NCBI RefSeq assembly: GCF_037055355.1
Contig: NZ_CP146350.1
Coordinates: 1-64,000 of the forward strand
Length of the DNA stretch: 64,000 nt
Direction: 5' to 3'
DNA from: Streptomyces sp. DG1A-41
Lineage (GTDB): Bacteria; Actinomycetota; Actinomycetes; Streptomycetales; Streptomycetaceae
Positions within the stretch are counted from its first letter, which is position 1. Each line of letters begins with the position of its first letter. The translations under genes were made by a program, and so were the position numbers. Shown here piece by piece: positions 36,747 through 46,395 of this stretch. The notes under the pieces were generated by a model, which made no database searches, was not told the DNA's origin, and saw nothing but the letters and a program-made list of their open reading frames with translations.

Positions 36747-37046
36747 GTGGGAAGCAAGTACACGAAGCGGTACACCGAAGAGTTCAAGCGGGACGCGATC
36801 GCGCTCGTCGACTCCTCGGGCAAGACGGTCACGGCCGTCGCCCGGGAACTCGGCATCAGCTCCGAGTCCCTGCGCGGCTGGTACCGCAAGGCGAAGGCCG
36901 ACCAGGGCGAGGGCTCCCCGGGCGAGCTGACCAGCGCGGAGCGTGAGGAACTGCGCCGGCTGCGCAGAGAGAACCGCGAACAGCAGCAGGCGATCGAGAT
37001 CCTGAAAAAAGCGACCGCCTTCTTCGTGAAGGAGAACGACCGGTGA
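36747..37046 (+). CDS. IS3-family OrfA
   Basis: 99 residues: helix-turn-helix KRYTEEFKRDAIALVDSSG then VARELGISSESLRGWYRK, and a leucine-zipper-like end (LRRLRRENREQQQAIEILKK). GTG start. An A6G run (37005-37011) near the end may allow a shift to the OrfB frame, as in other IS3 elements; the OrfB frame is open there. Confidence 0.9.
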   Translation: MGSKYTKRYTEEFKRDAIALVDSSGKTVTAVARELGISSESLRGWYRKAKADQGEGSPGELTSAEREELRRLRRENREQQQAIEILKKATAFFVKENDR

Positions 37047-37930
37047 CCACGTTGTACCGGTTGATCCACGCGGAGAAGGCGAACTACCCGATCGTGCTGC
37101 TGTGCCGGGTGCTGCACGTGACCCGCTCCTCCTACTACGCGTGGCGCGAGGGCGGGGCCGCCCGCCATGCCCGGCAGGCCGCCGACGACGCGCTCGCCCA
37201 CGAGATCATCGTGCTCCACATCGCCTCCCGCCGCACCTACGGTGTCCCGCGCATCCACGCCGAACTGCGGCGTCTGGGGCGGCGGGTGAACCGCAAGCGC
37301 ATCGCCCGCGTGATGCGCGAGCGCGACATCCGAGGCGTCACCCGCCGCAAGCGCCGCTCGTTGACCCGGCCCGACAAGAAGGCGAAGCCGGCCCCTGACC
37401 TGATCGGCCGCGACTTCCACGCCGAGCGGCCCGGGATCAAGCTGGTCGGCGACATCACCTACCTGCCCACTGCCGAGGGCTGGCTCTACCTCGCCTGCTG
37501 GCTGGACCTGGCCACCCGCGAGGTCGTCGGTTATGCCATGGCTGATCACCACCGCGCAGAACTCGTCGTGGACGCCCTCGACATGGCCTACGGCCGAGGG
37601 AACCTGGAGCCCGGCTGCGTGATCCACAGTGACCGCGGCAGCGAATACACCTCGACTCAATTCTGCGACCGAATAAGGGAGTTGGGACTGCAGAACAGCT
37701 GCGGACGCACCGGATCTTGCTTCGACAACGCGGCCGCGGAGAGTTTCTGGGCCCTGCTCAAGGAAGAGACCGGAACCCGCATCTGGCCCGACCGGGCCAC
37801 CGCCCGCGCCGAGGTCTTCACCTTCATCGAGACCTTCTACAACCGCCGCCGCCTGCGCAAGCACAAGACCTTCGGCTACCTCACCCCGGCCGAGACCAGA
37901 CAGCGGCACCAACACGCCCTCGCGGCATAA
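37043..37930 (+). CDS. IS3-family OrfB (DDE transposase)
   Basis: 295 residues with HTH_21 region and rve core: first Asp in LVGDITYLPTAEGWLYL, second in VIHSDRGSEYTS, Glu in SCFDNAAAESFWALLKEE. FNRR-type ending (FIETFYNRRRLRKHKT). GTG overlaps the orfA stop. Intact; probably the most recently active transposase gene of this cluster. Confidence 0.92.
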   Translation: MTTLYRLIHAEKANYPIVLLCRVLHVTRSSYYAWREGGAARHARQAADDALAHEIIVLHIASRRTYGVPRIHAELRRLGRRVNRKRIARVMRERDIRGVTRRKRRSLTRPDKKAKPAPDLIGRDFHAERPGIKLVGDITYLPTAEGWLYLACWLDLATREVVGYAMADHHRAELVVDALDMAYGRGNLEPGCVIHSDRGSEYTSTQFCDRIRELGLQNSCGRTGSCFDNAAAESFWALLKEETGTRIWPDRATARAEVFTFIETFYNRRRLRKHKTFGYLTPAETRQRHQHALAA

Positions 37931-37963
37931 CCGACGAGTGTCCAAGATCACGGGGAAACTTCA

Positions 37964-38412
37964 GCCATGCCCAGCGCATCCACGACCAGGGATGCGCGGT
38001 GGTGGTCAGCCATCGAGTAGCCGACGATCTCGCGGGTTGCAGGGTCCAGCCAGGTCGCCAGATACAACCAGTCCTCATCGGTGGGGATGTAGGTGATGTC
38101 TCCGACGAGCTTCATCCCCGGCGCCGGTGCGGTGAAGTCGCGGGCGATCAGGTCCGGGGCGGGCACCGCCCTTTTGGCCGGACGGGTCAGACCGGCGTGG
38201 ATGCGCGGCACTCCGTAGGAACTGCGGGAGGCGAGGTGCAGCACGGTGATCTCGTGCGCCAGGACATCGTCCGCGGCCTGCTTCGCCCGCCTGGTCTTCT
38301 CACCGGCCAGCCATGCGTAGAAGGAGGAGCGGGCCACCTTCAGCAGCCGGCACAGCAGAGCAACATGGTGGGTGGTCTTCTCCGCCTCGATGAACGCGTA
38401 CACCTCGCTCAT
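37964..38412 (-). pseudogene. IS3-family OrfB, 3' truncated and internally deleted
   Basis: Starts SEVYAFIEAEKTTHHVALLC. An internal deletion joins SYGVPRIHAGLTRP to AKRAVPAPDL, losing about 35 residues relative to the intact copy. It ends after ADHHRASLVVDALGM at the IS junction. The second Asp and the Glu of the catalytic triad are gone. Confidence 0.82.
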
Positions 38413-38714
38413 CGATCGCTCTCCTTCGCGAAGAAGACCGCCGCTTTTCGCAGCACCTCGATCGTCTCCGCCTGCTCGGCGGCCAGCCTCCGCAGCCGGC
38501 GCAGCTCTTCACGCTCGGCCGTCGTCAGCTCTCCCGGCGCCCCCTGCCCGCGGTCGATCTCATCCTGCTTGACCCAGTTCCGCAGGCCCTCGGCACTGAC
38601 CCCGAGCTGCCGGGCCACCTCGGTGACGGTCTTCCCGGAGGAACGCACGAGAGCGACCGCGTCCCGTTTGAACTCCTCCGTGTACCGCCTGCTGCGGTTG
38701 CTTTTACTTCCCAC
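38409..38714 (-). CDS. IS3-family OrfA
   Basis: 101 residues, full length: RRYTEEFKRDAVALVRSSG, VARQLGVSAEGLRNWVKQ and a zipper region (LRRLRRLAAEQAETIEVLRK). ATGA overlap with the truncated orfB. Non-mobile without its partner. Confidence 0.85.
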   Translation of the reverse strand: MGSKSNRSRRYTEEFKRDAVALVRSSGKTVTEVARQLGVSAEGLRNWVKQDEIDRGQGAPGELTTAEREELRRLRRLAAEQAETIEVLRKAAVFFAKESDR

Positions 38715-38911
38715 CTGGCACTACTTCCTCTGGAACTCACGTCCCAGTCTCCAGGTGTCCACGATCAAGGGGAAGGTTCAGTGTGGTCGTGGAACACATG
38801 CAGAACATCGGTAACACCGTGTTGAGAACACGCCAGCCGGATGGCCTGCCGGCGACTGGGAGAGGGCCCAGCCACCGAGGGGACTGCTGCATGATCGGGT
38901 GACAGCGGGGT

Positions 38912-39802
38912 TTATGCAGCCAGAGCTGCGGGTGGGGTCATGATGGTCTCGCACTCGACGGGGGCCAATCGGCCCAGGCTTCGTTGCCGCCGGCGCCGGT
39001 GGTAGGTCCGCTCGATCCAGGTGACGATCGCGATCCGCAACTCCTGACGGGTGGCCCGGACGCGGCGGTCGAGGACGTTCTTCTGCAGCAGCGCGAAGAA
39101 GCTCTCCATTGCGGCGTTGTCGCCGGCGGCCCCGACCCGGCCCATTGAGCCGACCAAGCCGTGCCGGGTGAGGACGGCGGCGACCTTGCGGGACCGGAAT
39201 TGCGATCCGCGGTCGGAGTGCACGATGCATCCCGCAGCGGGGCCACGGCGGGCAACGGCGGACTCCAGCGCGGCCACCGCGAGGCGGGACTTCATCCGGG
39301 CGTCGATGGAACAGCCCACGATGCGGCCGGAGTACACATCCTTGACCGCGCACAGATACAGCTTGCCCTCGCCGGTCGCGTGCTCGGTGATGTCCGTGAG
39401 CCACAACCGGTTCGGCCCGTCTGCGGTGAAGTTCCGCCGCAGACGGTCATCGTGGACCGGTGGCCCGGCTTTGGCATTCTTCCCGCGGCCCCTGCGTTTG
39501 CCGAAGGCGCTCCACCAGCCGTTGTCCCGGCAGATCCGCCAGGCGGTCCGCTCGGCCATCGCCTCACCGGCAGCGCGGGCCTCGTCGAGAAGGAAGCGGT
39601 GCCCGGACTCGGGATCGTCGCGGTGCGCATCGAACAGGGCGTTGGCCCGGTATGCCTGGGTAAGTTCGGCGTCGGTGGCAGGCCGGGCCAGCCACCGGTA
39701 GTAGGGCTGGCGGGCCGGCCCGAGCACCCGGCACGTCACCGCCACCGGCACCCGGTGAGGGGCATCGGCGGCGGCCAGCTCACGGACGAGCGGGTACATC
39801 AT
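38912..39802 (-). CDS. IS3-family OrfB (DDE transposase)
   Basis: 296 residues with LWLTDITEHATGEGKLYLCA (first Asp), CIVHSDRGSQFRSRKV (second Asp) and DNAAMESFFALLQKNVLD (Glu). Intact core. ATGA overlap with orfA. Confidence 0.88.
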   Translation of the reverse strand: MMYPLVRELAAADAPHRVPVAVTCRVLGPARQPYYRWLARPATDAELTQAYRANALFDAHRDDPESGHRFLLDEARAAGEAMAERTAWRICRDNGWWSAFGKRRGRGKNAKAGPPVHDDRLRRNFTADGPNRLWLTDITEHATGEGKLYLCAVKDVYSGRIVGCSIDARMKSRLAVAALESAVARRGPAAGCIVHSDRGSQFRSRKVAAVLTRHGLVGSMGRVGAAGDNAAMESFFALLQKNVLDRRVRATRQELRIAIVTWIERTYHRRRRQRSLGRLAPVECETIMTPPAALAA

Positions 39803-40053
39803 TTTGCCGGCAGGTTCGCCTGCGACAGATACGCCGCAGCCCTCCTGAGCACCTCGTTCTCCTGCTCCAGCAGCCGGATCCGTTTGCGGGCCTCGCGCAG
39901 CTCGGCCGACTCACCCGACGTCGTTGCGGGCCTGGCGCCCTCATCGGTCTCGGCGCGACGCAACCACTTCGACAACGTGATCGGGTGGACCCCGAAGTCG
40001 GCGGCGATCTGTTCCAGCGTGACGCCGGGCTCACGGTTGCGCGCGACCCGCAC
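39799..40053 (-). CDS. IS3-family OrfA
   Basis: 84 residues from the in-frame GTG-type start at 40053. HTH: LEQIAADFGVHPITLSKWLR, then zipper ELREARKRIRLLEQENEVLR. Homologous residues (APSKEFREDVV) continue upstream to about 40090 without an ATG, so the true start may be mutated. Confidence 0.75.
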   Translation of the reverse strand: MRVARNREPGVTLEQIAADFGVHPITLSKWLRRAETDEGARPATTSGESAELREARKRIRLLEQENEVLRRAAAYLSQANLPAK

Positions 40054-40222
40054 GACGTCCTCGCGGAACTCCTTCGACGGTGCTGGCGATCGTCTCGCCA
40101 GCGACTGAAGTCTCGAGTCCGCTGTGCCATACGTGGGGTGCTCAGGAGTTCTCGTAGGCTCGCTTCCACAGGCGCCGAAAATCCCCTGGGGTGTTGTCGG
40201 TGCCGACCTCTAGCGTCGTCCC

Positions 40223-41457
40223 ATGAGTTACCGCGATGTCGCCTCGAAGCAGGTCCTGATTTGGTCCTGCACCACCGTCGGCGCCCGCATGCCGGTGGCC
40301 ATGGCCCCGTTGGCAATGGTCTTCCTGGTACGTGAACGCTCCGGCGGCTACTCCCTGGGCGCGATTCTCGCGGCGGCCTACGTTATCGGCGAGATAGCCG
40401 GCGCCCCCGTCCTCGGGATGCGCCTGCGCCCCGACCGCGCTCGCGCTCACCTGGCCGTCGGGCTCGCAGTCGGAGCCGCCACCTTCGCGTGCCTCGGGGT
40501 GTTCCGCGACGCGCATCCGGCGGTCCTCGCCGGGTTTGCGTCTCTCGCCGGTGCCGCCCCGGCCTCTGCCACCGGGGGCCTGCGCACGCTGCTCACCGTG
40601 CTCGTCCCGGAGCGTGCGACAGCGCAGGCGCTGTCCGTCGAGTCGATACTGACGGCCGGCATCTGGGCCGTTTCCCCGGCCGCGGTTGCTGGCCTGGCCC
40701 TCGGTGTCGCACCGCCCGTCCCGCTGTTCCTTGGCGGTGCCCTGATGGCGTCGTCGGTCGCGGGCCTGTGGCTGCTTCCGGCCGGCTGGGGCACGGACGA
40801 CACGGGCGGCGAGGAGCGGGCGAGCGCGTCGCTGTTGCGACTCCTGAGCGGCGCCTGGCCGGTGTATGTAATGGGCGCGGCCAGCCTGGCCCTGCTTGGT
40901 CTGGCTGAACTCGTGCTGCCAGCCCTGCTCGAACAACGTGGCGTCGGCGTCGGCTGGTCAGGTCCGCTACTGACCGGGATGGCGGTGGGCGGGGGCCTCG
41001 GTGCTTTCGTCCACGGTCTTCGGTCCTGGCCCGGGCGGCTGCGCACCCGCAGCGTGGTGCTGATGGCCGGGACATCGGCCTGCGTTGCCCTCGCGGCGCT
41101 GACGCCTCAGCCAGCCGGGATCGCTGTCGCGCTGGTCGTGGGGGAACGCTCCAGTCGTGCGCGATGCTCACCCGCAACCTGTCCCTGTGCGAGGCACTTC
41201 CGCCGGGCGCTCTGGCCGCGGGTTACTCGGTGATGTACGCAGCGGCGGGTGCGGGGTACGCAGCGACAGGGTCGCTCGCCGGTGCCCTCCTCAAGGTGGT
41301 GGCACCGTCCACAGCCATCCTGGCCGGAGTTGGCCTCACCCTGGTGCTGACGGGGGTCGGCTGGTGGGGCGAGGTACACCGGGCCGACCGTTCAGTGCCG
41401 CGAGCCGACACCGCCGTAGCTCTCGACTCCGCCGCCTCCAATCCGGCCCGCTCCTGA
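40223..41457 (+). pseudogene. MFS transporter, frameshifted near the 3' end
   Basis: Multi-helix membrane protein beginning SYRDVASKQVLIWSCTTV. The frame holds through about ten helices to GIAVALVVG near 41143, then one base is missing from a G run. The rest continues in another frame as AMLTRNLSLCEALPPGALAA and YAAAGAGYAATGSLAGALL. The whole gene would give about 410 residues. It may be a recent loss, as both halves are well preserved. Confidence 0.75.
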
Positions 41458-41832
41458 TCACGGGGCGGGCCAATACCCGTTGCTCCCTACAGTAAGGGTC
41501 GCCACCGCCGCAGGTTGTCGGCGCAGCCCGAGCAGCAGGCGGTTTTGCGCCCTTTTCCGGCCCCCGGTCGGGCACCTGTGCAGGGCCCGGCTGGCGTCCA
41601 TGGAGAAGGGCCGCTGGACGCCGCTCCGCCACGCGGCGACAGCGGGAGGCGGGCGTCGCCCCCATTCGCCGCTTCCTGTAATACACGGGCAGGGCTGAGG
41701 TACTCCACGCCTGCGCGCTGGCGGCCCATGTCGGCGTGTGCACGCCGCCGCTGCCCTGCTCGTACCGCGCCTCCGCGCACTTGCCAGCCTCGTCGATTTC
41801 CGGCGGCCTGGGACGACAGGGCCGAGCAGGTG
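41458..41832. other. Intergenic region
   Basis: No supported gene; open frames on both strands look like shadows. One minus-strand frame ends CCSGCADNLRRWRPLL (about 41487), a weak hint of a lost gene. Confidence 0.3.
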
Positions 41833-43092
41833 TCATGGGCGGGACTTTCGGTGCCGGCCGCCGCTGCGGGTCCGCGGGTCTTTGGTGACGGTGAAGGCGA
41901 TGGCGAGGCCGAGGGCTTGGAGGACGGCGCAGGCCGTAATGACGTGATCCAGGGCGGCCGGGGGTGTGGTGGCGACCAGGATGCCGGCGAGGGGGTAGGG
42001 CAGAAGCAGGAGCAGGACGGTCAGGGACAGGGTGCTGCCGAAGACCGCGGCGGGTATGAGGTGGGAGCGCAGGGTCCGCAGGACGACGGTGAGCACGCCG
42101 TCTCCCGCCATGAAGGCAGCGATCAGCAGAAGGTACGTCGGATAGGCGTCGGCTTGAGCGAGGGCGAAGCAGGTCAGGGACGCCACGCACGCGGCGACGC
42201 GTCCCACTGAGGACAGGCCCCATCGGTCGATGGCGAACCGGCAGACCGCGATCGCCGCAAGGGAGGCCGCCGCTGCGGCGGACCACACCACGCCGACCGA
42301 GGCGCTGGTGTGACCGTGCTGTTTCACCAGAATCACCGGAACGGCGGCCTCCAGCACAGCGAGCGCCAGGTTGGACAGGGCCAGCCCCACCACCAGACAC
42401 CTAAGCGCAGGCAGCGCGCGCAGAGTCGACCACCCGGTCCGCAGACTGTCGGTGAGGGACATGGCCGCAGTCGGCCGGGCTCCGCGCACCCGCGGGGTGA
42501 TGGCAGCCGCCAGCAGGGACAACCCGCCGATGGCGGCGAGCATCCCTGTTGAACCGGTCCACTGCAGGAGAAGGCCGCCCGCCGCGGGTCCCGCGAGGGC
42601 GGCGCCCTGGTCTATGCCGAGGAGGACCGACTGGACGCGATGGGCCCCGTCGGCGGCCTCTCGGCTGGCCTCCGCGCCGGCGCTTTCGGCCGCGATGTAA
42701 CTGAACTCGGTCAGGAAGCCGGTGCACGCGGCGAGCAGCATCACCACGACCGTTGCGGTGTGGTCCTGCGCGAACGCCAGGACCAGCGCGGAGAGGCCGA
42801 CAACACCGGCCCGGGCGGTCGCGGCCAGCCGGAAGACCCGCGCGGCGCCGAAGCGGTCGACGGCCGAGCCGGCCATACCGAACGTGCTCAGCCGGGGCAC
42901 CCAGGCCAGCATGAACGCGATCCCCGTCAGCGACGTCGAGTCGGTGGTGGCCAGCACCAGCAGCGGGATGGTGTACGTGGCCATGGACGATGCGGCGGCA
43001 TCGGCGAGGCGGGGTAAGTAGATGCGCCGCGACGGACCGTACTCCGGGAGACGGGCATGTCGGGGACCGGCGGATCGGACCAGAGTAGTCAT
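41833..43092 (-). CDS. MFS transporter
   Basis: 419 residues, 12 predicted helices in two halves with a middle loop near residue 210 (ARPTAAMSLTDSLRTGW). N-terminus RRIYLPRLADAAASSMATY, and AVDRFGAARVFRLAATAR after helix 2. ATG at 43092. It converges with the frameshifted MFS gene. Substrate unknown; similar to drug or small-molecule exporters. Confidence 0.87.
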   Translation of the reverse strand: MTTLVRSAGPRHARLPEYGPSRRIYLPRLADAAASSMATYTIPLLVLATTDSTSLTGIAFMLAWVPRLSTFGMAGSAVDRFGAARVFRLAATARAGVVGLSALVLAFAQDHTATVVVMLLAACTGFLTEFSYIAAESAGAEASREAADGAHRVQSVLLGIDQGAALAGPAAGGLLLQWTGSTGMLAAIGGLSLLAAAITPRVRGARPTAAMSLTDSLRTGWSTLRALPALRCLVVGLALSNLALAVLEAAVPVILVKQHGHTSASVGVVWSAAAAASLAAIAVCRFAIDRWGLSSVGRVAACVASLTCFALAQADAYPTYLLLIAAFMAGDGVLTVVLRTLRSHLIPAAVFGSTLSLTVLLLLLPYPLAGILVATTPPAALDHVITACAVLQALGLAIAFTVTKDPRTRSGGRHRKSRP

Positions 43093-43522
43093 CAGGTAGG
43101 GCAGTACTTCGTTTGTGTCTCACCGGAGCAACGGTCGTTCATGTCGATTGCCGCCACAGGTTGTGACTGCAGAGTGGCCGATTTGTCCCTCTACTGCATG
43201 TCCTGCTCTCTCCGCGAAGCAGCGCCGACACCCTCTCGGGCGCGCGGCATTGCCGCGTACCGCCAGCCGCGAAGGCTGTCGGGCCGCCTTCCGCTACCTA
43301 CTCGTGTCCGACCGATGCGGGATGCCCTACCGCCGCTGCACGCTGACGGTCATTGATGCAGGGACAGTCCCGTCACGGGGGGGGAACGAGCCTGTCCCTG
43401 CACGTCGGAGCCCGCGTACCCCCTCCACAGAGGACGGGCCCCATGCCCCACATCGGTGGGGCCACCTCGTACAGCGCACTGTGGGTCAGAAGTGTCACGG
43501 GTGACTGCGGAAGATCGCAGAG
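43093..43522. other. Intergenic region with inverted repeat
   Basis: No supported gene. A perfect 11-bp inverted repeat (tgcagggacag at 43358-43368 and its complement at 43391-43401) surrounds a 22-nt G-rich loop; it could be a terminator or recombination scar. Confidence 0.45.
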
Positions 43523-43940
43523 TCAACACGCTTGTGCAGGAGGCCGCTCGGTGACGTCACACGTCGGTTGCACGACTGGCGCGTCCTTCGGCCTTGTGAC
43601 GAGACCGTTCCAGTCGCCGTGCCCAGTGCTCGGGGTGAGGTCGACGACCTTCTCCATCTGCTTGAGCGCGGACCGCTTGCCGATCGGGTTGAAGACGAGC
43701 AGGACCGGCGGGTGCGACGCGTCGCCCCACCGGGGATCGTGGGTGGACGAGCGGGTGCGCCACATCGGCTTGTCCTGACCGTCGGTGTCCTTCGCCTTGC
43801 GGTGGGAGTGGCGCATGTACTTGTCGAACTTCGCCGCTGTCTTCGCGGCCTCGGTGCAGTTGTCGGCCTCGAGGAACAACAGCGGCAACCGCACCTCGGG
43901 GGCGGTGAGGACGATGTCGGCCCCCGCACATCCCACGAGC
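43523..43940 (-). pseudogene. Replication-relaxation family protein, C-terminal fragment
   Basis: Retains APEVRLPLLFLEADNCTEAA, FDKYMRHSHRKAKDTDG and PPVLLVFNPIGKRS, typical of the replication-relaxation proteins of actinobacterial mobile elements. Upstream of about 43940 homology ends just before the promoter of the lipoprotein gene. The DNA-binding part is lost. Confidence 0.7.
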
Positions 43941-44009
43941 GACAGGCACACAATGTTCCCTATGTCATAATGCGTACATATTGTCACTAAAGGGAACCAT
44001 GGACGTGTC

Positions 44010-45245
44010 ATGACAGGGCTGCGCACCGCAGCGAGGGCAGCCGTCGCCGCAGCGCTGGCCGGGACGCTGGTTATGGCGTGTGGAGCCGACGGTGGCGGTT
44101 CGAGGACGTTGACCTGGTCGATGTGGGCCGACGGCGGTGAGGAACTGCGGGTCTGGCATGAACTCGCGGACCGTGTGTCCCGCGAAGATCCGCAGCTCAC
44201 GATCAAGCTCGAGACCTCGTCCTTTGATGACTACTTCGTTAAGCTGGGCGCCCGTTTCGGCAGCGGCGATGCGCCCTGCATCGTCTCGATGCAGTCGCTC
44301 CGCAATACGGGTTACACCCAGGGCATGCTGCCGCTCGACGATCTGATCGCCAAGAACAAGTTCGATGTGACGGACTTCGACAAGTCCGTCATGGAGGGGC
44401 TGAGTGCCGACGGGAAGCAGTACGCGCTGCCGTACGACGTCGGCCCGGTGATCCTCACATACAACAAGGACATCTTCCGGAACGCGGGGGTGCCGGAGCC
44501 CAAGCCGGGGTGGACCCTGGCCGAGTTCGAGTCGGTCGCCCGTAAGCTGACCGGGGACCGGACATACGGGTTCGTGGCGGCGCCTCAGGATGTGTGGATG
44601 TTTCCCATGGTGCTGACCAAGACCGGGGCTCAGCCCACTGACGGGGCGGGCAAACTGCGGCTTACCACCCCCGCCATGATCAAGGGCGTGCAGTGGTACG
44701 CCGACCTGGCGGCCAGGAAGAAGGTCGCCCCCCGCTTGCCCGGGGTCGATCCCGCGTTCACCGAGAAGCAGTTCCTCAGTGGCAACGTGGCCATGGGTGC
44801 CAGCGGTCCCTGGGCGTTGCTGAACCTGAAGAACCAGGCCGGCTTCCAGGTGGGCCTGACCACGATTCCCGCCTGCCCGGGTGGCACCAGGACGTACTCG
44901 GCCGGTTCCGGGTTCGGCATTTCCAAGTCCTGCCCGGACCCGGAGCGGGCGTTCAAGGCGATCACGCTGATGACCGCCAAGAAGCAGCTGGAGTGGCTCG
45001 GCGAGGTGGGACGTGCCTATCCGTCACGTGAGTCGGCACAGCACGCGTGGTACGAGAACGCCCGCATCGCCGGTGCCCGAGAGGTCCTCGAAGCCGCCAA
45101 CGCCACGGCGATTCCCCTGCGTACTACGAAAAACTGGGAGCGGGTCAACGAACTGCTCAACCAGCACGGGGTCAATCTCTTCAACGGGGCAAGCTCCGCG
45201 AAACAGGTCCTGGAACAGGTGCAAAGACAGGCCGGGCAGGATTGA
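44010..45245 (+). CDS. ABC transporter solute-binding lipoprotein
   Basis: 411 residues. Lipoprotein signal peptide with lipobox LVMAC (Cys24), then a family 1 sugar-binding fold: TLTWSMWADGGEELRVWHEL, YALPYDVGPVILTYNKDIF and VAMGASGPWALLNLKN. It would bind a sugar or oligosaccharide outside the membrane. Start chosen at 44010 since it begins the signal peptide. No permease or ATPase genes follow, so it is an orphan or uses a distant transporter. Confidence 0.88.
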   Translation: MTGLRTAARAAVAAALAGTLVMACGADGGGSRTLTWSMWADGGEELRVWHELADRVSREDPQLTIKLETSSFDDYFVKLGARFGSGDAPCIVSMQSLRNTGYTQGMLPLDDLIAKNKFDVTDFDKSVMEGLSADGKQYALPYDVGPVILTYNKDIFRNAGVPEPKPGWTLAEFESVARKLTGDRTYGFVAAPQDVWMFPMVLTKTGAQPTDGAGKLRLTTPAMIKGVQWYADLAARKKVAPRLPGVDPAFTEKQFLSGNVAMGASGPWALLNLKNQAGFQVGLTTIPACPGGTRTYSAGSGFGISKSCPDPERAFKAITLMTAKKQLEWLGEVGRAYPSRESAQHAWYENARIAGAREVLEAANATAIPLRTTKNWERVNELLNQHGVNLFNGASSAKQVLEQVQRQAGQD

Positions 45246-45381
45246 CCGGCGCGCGCCTGGACTGAAAGGCGAGTGGACGGAATCGCGGAAGGGGGCGGGC
45301 CGCAGGAAGAGCCGGAGGCGGAGCCCAGGCGTCGCGGGCTCGGTCCGAGTTTCCGGGGTATCCGTACGGACCGCTGAGCGG

Positions 45382-46392
45382 TCAGCCCTGCGGCATGACG
45401 CCGGAGCACGGCATGACCCGGCCGCCACCGTTCAGCGTCTGCTGGGCGGCCGCGCCGGACGCCTGGCCGCCGACCAAGCCCGCGGCATCGACCCGCGCCC
45501 GTCGTCCCCCGCTCGCTGCCCGAGCCCGCAGCTCATCAGTCAGATCATCGGCGACATCGAGCCGGGCGGGCCATGGTCCACGATGGGGTGCGGCCGCTTC
45601 CGAGGCGCCGTCACATTCGCACAGCACGACGGTGGCGTCGTCGGTGAGGTGCCCGCTGTGATGCTCGAGCACGGCCCGCACCAGACGGCGCAGGGTTTCG
45701 GGCCGCCAGACCGTCGGCGGATGACGAAGTCGACGAAGCGGTCGCGGCCGAACTCGCGCCCTTTGGCGTCACGGGCTTCGATGATGCCGTCGGTGTAGAG
45801 CAGCAGCTGGTCGCCGGGCTCCAACCGCTCGCGGCACAGGGTGGTGGGAAGGCCGAGGTCGGTACCGACGGGGTGGGTGGGGGTGCAGGTCAGATGGGTG
45901 GTCCAGCGTCGGCCGCGGATCAGTACGGGCGGGTGGTGGCCGCAGTTGATCCAGGTTAGGACACCGGTGCTGAGGTCGAGGTCGGCCAGGACTGCGGTGG
46001 CGTAACGGGTGTGGGAGAACTGTTCAATCAGCGTGGCTTCGATGGCGTCCCTGGCTTCGGCGAGGCCGCAGCCTTGGCGTCGCTGGTTGCGGCAGGTGGC
46101 CATGGCGAGGTTCGCGGTCAGTCCGGCGGAGGTGTCGTGGCCCATGGCGTCGAAGACCGCAAGGTGAGCGGTGTGCCCGGCCAGGGCGTAGTCGAAGGCG
46201 TCACCGGCGGTGGCGTAGGCGGGTTCCATCGTCGCGGCGATGGGCACCCGCTTTTCGCGAACGTCCGGGGGTGGCATCAGCGTCAACTGCATCTCCGCGG
46301 ACACCGACATCGGACTGACACGGCTGAGGCGGGCGTAGGAGTCGCTGTGGTGGCGTTTGGAGACCAGCAGCATGCCCACCAGCGACGCCAGG
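45382..46392 (-). pseudogene. SpoIIE/PP2C-type serine phosphatase, truncated and frameshifted
   Basis: Keeps much of the phosphatase domain: ATMEPAYATAGDAFDYALAG, HLAVFDAMGHDTSAGLTANL, GDQLLLYTDGIIEARDAKG. Near 45700 the frame changes, with the end (TLRRLVRAVLEHHSGHLTDD, ATVVLCECDG) in another frame. The N-terminus after LASLVGMLLVSK is replaced by istB DNA at about 46393. Regulatory N-terminal domains are gone. Confidence 0.78.
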
Positions 46393-46395
46393 CCC

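Larger units (their letters stand above)
36680..37963 (+). mobile_element. IS3-family element, apparently complete
   Basis: Left end 36680-36703 and right end 37940-37963 (gtccaagatcacggggaaac plus ttca) are imperfect inverted repeats. Two overlapping genes lie between. Element size about 1.28 kb. It inserted next to a related element lying in opposite orientation. Confidence 0.85.
37964..38780 (-). mobile_element. Related IS3-family element, truncated
   Basis: Reads leftward from its left end at 38780 (tgaaccttccccttgatcgt plus ggac on the minus strand). It is cut at 37964 by the neighbouring complete copy, so its right end is missing. The two copies face one another. Confidence 0.82.
38912..40138 (-). 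mobile_element. Second type of IS3-family element
   Basis: A different IS3 subgroup from the two neighbours, with its own OrfA and OrfB. The upstream end is probably near 40138 (minus strand tgagcaccccacg). No matching inverted end was found beyond 38912, so the limits are approximate. Confidence 0.65.

Noticed and set aside
36353..37951. Minus-strand frame of 532 codons spanning the IS3 element
   Set aside because: Only its last 100 residues resemble a protein (GNAT); the rest is antisense of OrfA and OrfB.
43358..43401. 11-bp inverted repeat as a terminator
   Set aside because: The loop is 22 nt and no gene ends nearby in a fitting orientation, so it was left as part of the intergenic region.
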